DNA from: Saccharothrix sp. HUAS TT1
GTDB lineage: Bacteria; Actinomycetota; Actinomycetes; Mycobacteriales; Pseudonocardiaceae
Direction of reading: 5' to 3'
NCBI RefSeq assembly: GCF_040744945.1
Contig: NZ_CP160453.1
Coordinates: 5,704,001-5,768,000, forward strand
DNA: 64,000 bases
Shown here: positions 62,528 through 64,000 of the stretch, piece after piece
Numbering within the stretch: the first letter of the stretch is position 1
Layout: each line of letters opens with the position of its first letter
Program-made: the position numbers and the translations under genes
Notes under the pieces: model-generated
Database searches by the model: none
The model's input: the letters and a program-made list of their open reading frames with translations, nothing else
Told to the model about the DNA's origin: nothing

Positions 62528-63647
62528 TCGTCACCGGCTTGCCGACCAGGCTCGTCGCGACCACCCGGTCCACGCCGGGCAGGTTCGACAACCGCATCGC
62601 CACCCGCCGCGCCCGCAGCCGCCACGGCGACGCGGGCAGGAACCACCGCGCGCCCGACCGGGCCACCCGCTGCTTCTCCAGCACGACCGGCCGCCACGCG
62701 CGCTCGTACCCGGCCAGGTCGTCCAGGTGCTCGGCCAGCACGTACGCGCCGCCGATCCCCAGCGACGCGCCCTGCCCGGCCAGCAGCGACACCGCGCCGC
62801 ACGCGTCACCGACCAGCGCCACCCGCCCGGACGACCACCGCGGCAGCTCGACCTGCGCGACCTGGTCGTAGTAGACCTCCTCCGGGCACCGCGCCAGCGC
62901 CCGCGGCACGACCCACCCCAGCGACCCGTACACCCGCGCCACCTCGGCCCGCGGGTCGGCGGGCAGCTCCGGCGAGGGCGCCCGGTGCACGGTGAACGCC
63001 GCCACCCGCCCGCCGCGCAGCCCGTAGAACCCGACCTGGCGGCCGACGGTGTCGGTGACGTGAAACCGCCCGGACACCCGCGCGTGGATCTCCGGGTCCT
63101 CGAACGTGAACGCCGCCGTGTGGAACCCCAGGTACCGCACGTGCCCCTCGCCGAACACCAGCCGCCGCACCGCCGAGTGCACGCCGTCCGCGCCGACCAG
63201 CAGGTCGCCGGACACCGCGGAGCCGTCCGCCAGCCGCGCGGTCACGTCGGAACCGCCGTCCTCGACGCCGACGACGCCCGCGCCGTAGCGCAGCTCCACC
63301 CCGGCGGGCAGCTGCTCGCGCAGCCCGCGTTCGAGGTCGGGCCGCATGATGCTCAGCAGCCGCCCGCCCACGGCCCGCGCGAACCGGTCGAACCGCAGCC
63401 CGGCCACCCGGCGGCCGCGCGCGTCGACGTAGGCGGCCTCGTCCACCCGGTACCCCAGCTCCCGCAGTCGCGGCAGCACGCCCATCCGCTCGGCGGCGTC
63501 GTAGCCCGGCCCGAAGAAGTCGATCATGTAGCCGGAGGCGCGCGGCCCGGCGGACCGCTCGACCACGACGACCTCGTGCCCGAGCGAACCCAACCGGTGC
63601 GCCAACGCCAGTCCGGCGATCCCCGCCCCGCTGATCACGACCTTCAC
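62520..63647 (-). CDS. FAD-dependent monooxygenase/oxidoreductase
   Basis: 375-residue group A flavoprotein. VVISGAGIAGLALAHRLGSLGH is the FAD-binding motif, ASGYMIDFFGPGYDAAERMG follows, LLVGADGVHSAVRRLVFG is the DG motif and VALVGDACGAVSLLAGQGASLGIGGAYVLAEHL the GD motif. This resembles the TetX/PgaE-like hydroxylases found next to TetR genes. The GTG start at 63647 overlaps the stop of the TetR gene (GTGA), so the pair is likely co-transcribed and the TetR controls it. The substrate is unknown; drug modification is possible but not shown. Confidence 0.92.
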   Translation of the reverse strand: MKVVISGAGIAGLALAHRLGSLGHEVVVVERSAGPRASGYMIDFFGPGYDAAERMGVLPRLRELGYRVDEAAYVDARGRRVAGLRFDRFARAVGGRLLSIMRPDLERGLREQLPAGVELRYGAGVVGVEDGGSDVTARLADGSAVSGDLLVGADGVHSAVRRLVFGEGHVRYLGFHTAAFTFEDPEIHARVSGRFHVTDTVGRQVGFYGLRGGRVAAFTVHRAPSPELPADPRAEVARVYGSLGWVVPRALARCPEEVYYDQVAQVELPRWSSGRVALVGDACGAVSLLAGQGASLGIGGAYVLAEHLDDLAGYERAWRPVVLEKQRVARSGARWFLPASPWRLRARRVAMRLSNLPGVDRVVATSLVGKPVTIS

Positions 63648-64000
63648 CGCAGCACCCTCCCCAGCACCGGCACGACGGCTCCCGCGGTCAGGTCGGGCGA
63701 CAACGCCCGGTGCAGCAGCACGCCGTCCACGGCCGCGGCCAGCACCGCGGCGGTCGCCTCCGGCGTCGGCACGCCCCGCGAGGCCAGCCACTCGGCGAGC
63801 GTGCGGCGGAACTCCACCAGCACCTCGGCCACCGCGTGGCGCAGCTCGTCGTTGCGGGTCGCGGCGAGGAACGTCTCGGTGAACAGCTCCTGCCCGCCGT
63901 GGCCGTCCAAAGCCGCGAGCAGCAGCCGCAGCGCGTCCTCGGGCGTCGCGGCCCGGTCCAGCAGCCCGGTCAGGCCGGTCACGGCGTCGCGCAGCGCGCC
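63644..64000 (-). CDS. TetR-family regulator (partial; N-terminal DNA-binding part outside window)
   Basis: Only the C-terminal 118 residues are in the window. They form the helical ligand-binding and dimer domain of TetR/AcrR proteins: DALRLLLAALDGHGGQELFTETFLAATRNDELRHAVAEVL, then PEATAAVLAAAVDGVLLHRALSP. The frame is open to the right edge and carries GALRDA before residue VTGLTG, so the internal GTG at 63982 is not the real start. It is coupled to the flavoprotein gene by GTGA overlap. The family is assigned from the C-terminal pattern and context. Confidence 0.75.
   Translation of the reverse strand, partial: GALRDAVTGLTGLLDRAATPEDALRLLLAALDGHGGQELFTETFLAATRNDELRHAVAEVLVEFRRTLAEWLASRGVPTPEATAAVLAAAVDGVLLHRALSPDLTAGAVVPVLGRVLR

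Overview
The window is GC-rich DNA from an actinobacterium. It has tightly packed genes, frequent GTG/TTG starts and GTGA or ATGA gene overlaps. A GlnX-GlnH-PknG operon, an AftA-like membrane glycosyltransferase, an F420-type oxidoreductase, several ECF sigma factors and a Rox-type rifamycin monooxygenase all point to Actinomycetota. The gene set suggests a Pseudonocardiales-like soil genus (Saccharothrix, Lentzea or Actinosynnema type), but no rRNA is present to fix the genus. I see no tRNA, rRNA, CRISPR array, complete insertion sequence or large biosynthetic cluster.

Left part (1-14.3 kb): a minus-strand operon is preceded by a cobalamin riboswitch. It encodes a secreted alpha-barrel protein with a sortase-like LARTG tail, a secreted transcobalamin-C-like protein, an ECF permease and an ECF ATPase that runs off the window. 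Together they read as a surface corrinoid-capture system. Next come a lone cytochrome P450, an EamA transporter, and two related subtilisin-type proteases flanking a PEP-synthase-like/NUDIX pair and a cellulose-binding Cip1-like protein that sits behind a CebR-like operator.

Middle (14.7-44 kb): mainly housekeeping and small regulatory units. These are a HemK-like methyltransferase; GNAT and winged-helix genes; a PadR-SNF2-SWIM operon; a DUF5703/lipoprotein pair; an HExxH metalloprotease; a Tat-type beta-carbonic anhydrase; an aldo/keto reductase; an LLM oxidoreductase-uppP-phosphatase operon; an apparently leaderless ArsR gene; a two-gene envelope glycosyltransferase unit; an MBL hydrolase/beta-propeller pair; an ECF42-type sigma factor with its DGPF partner; and the large helicase hrpA. 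Two gene remnants (about 32.6-33.05 kb and 43.98-44.17 kb) lie here.

Right part (44-64 kb): the amino-acid-sensing operon glnX-glnH-pknG ends in a zinc-ribbon PP2C phosphatase, and PknG carries an unusual tandem-repeat N-terminus. There follow a second ECF42/DGPF pair, a MarR/dihydrofolate-reductase-like divergent pair and a SigG-like ECF sigma factor. The last part looks accessory: a zinc-finger coiled-coil protein, a truncated EF-hand gene, a Rox rifamycin monooxygenase with a rifamycin-associated-element-like inverted repeat, a tyrosine recombinase, and a FAD oxidoreductase/TetR pair cut by the window edge.
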